This document shows, in pieces, positions 63,926-64,000 of a DNA stretch of 64,000 nt. Numbering within the stretch: the first letter of the stretch is position 1; each line of letters opens with the position of its first letter. Under the pieces are notes generated by a model. The model did not search any database, was not told where the DNA came from, and saw only the letters and a program-made list of their open reading frames with translations. Source of the DNA: Aneurinibacillus sp. (GTDB taxonomy: Bacteria; Bacillota; UBA5301; DYFA01); NCBI GenBank assembly GCA_020725425.1, contig DYFA01000016.1, positions 62,001 through 126,000 on the forward strand, written 5' to 3'. A program made the position numbers and the translations under genes.

Positions 63926-64000
63926 GTGGCAGGCAGGACGCGCGCGGAACGCCTGGCCGATCAGGCGAGGATCGAGATCTCCGCCATCCTGCGCAAGATG
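63926..64000 (+). CDS. rbfA: Ribosome-binding factor A, 3' end missing
   Basis: The last 75 bases encode 25 residues starting at GTG 63926, after GAGGATAGGGAGGCGG. The visible sequence (RTRAERLADQARIEISAILRKM) matches the N-terminus of RbfA, a cold-shock 30S maturation factor that follows infB in most bacteria. The gene continues beyond the window. Confidence 0.85.
   Translation, partial: MAGRTRAERLADQARIEISAILRKM

Overview
The window is about two-thirds G+C by eye. All 70 protein genes I can support lie on the + strand, tightly packed and often overlapping by 4-30 bases, with many GTG and some TTG starts. Gene content points to a high-GC Bacillota (Firmicutes), most likely a Clostridia/Peptococcaceae-type anaerobe: PolC-type replicase, CodY, RbgA, FliY, FlhF/FlhG, CheC/CheD, SigD, RnpM, YlxM and TrmFO, in an order close to the B. 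subtilis ylxM-to-infB region. I cannot name the species. There are no tRNA or rRNA genes, insertion sequences, phage genes or CRISPR arrays.

Layout. (1) 1-4060: ylxM (5' end cut), ffh, rpsP, khpA, rimM, trmD, rplS (protein targeting, ribosome assembly, tRNA modification), ending at a clear intrinsic terminator. (2) 4073-9343: lepB, rbgA, rnhB, yraN, comM-like, dprA. (3) 9359-12917: topA and trmFO behind a near-consensus promoter. (4) codY with its own terminator. (5) 13846-14176: a leader containing a c-di-GMP-I (GEMM-I) riboswitch followed by competing antiterminator and terminator hairpins. (6) 14177-43426: a roughly 29 kb flagellar/chemotaxis supercluster covering rod/basal body (flgB, flgC, fliE, fliF), switch and export ATPase (fliG-J), hook (fliK, flgD, flgE), stator (motA, motB), switch (fliM, fliY), cheY, export gate (fliO-R, flhB, flhA), flhF-flhG, cheC, cheD, sigD and a tail of poorly known genes. 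(7) rpsB-tsf. (8) pyrH-frr-small ORF-uppS-cdsA-membrane protein-dxr-rseP-ispG-proS-glycosyltransferase-polC. (9) rimP-nusA-rnpM-infB-rbfA (3' end cut).

How it fits together: translation and cell-envelope housekeeping operons flank a motility block whose transcription appears to be gated in its leader by the second messenger c-di-GMP, just downstream of the nutrient regulator CodY. The cluster encodes the flagellar export gate, basal body, hook, stator and motor sigma factor, but not flagellin, flgM, flgK/L, cheA, cheB or cheW, which must lie elsewhere if present.

The points most worth checking are the c-di-GMP riboswitch with its expression platform (13961-14120), a PolC that has lost its proofreading exonuclease domain (55423-58887), a CheC whose first active-site Asn is replaced by Thr, and strong GC hairpins on both sides of the hook gene flgE.
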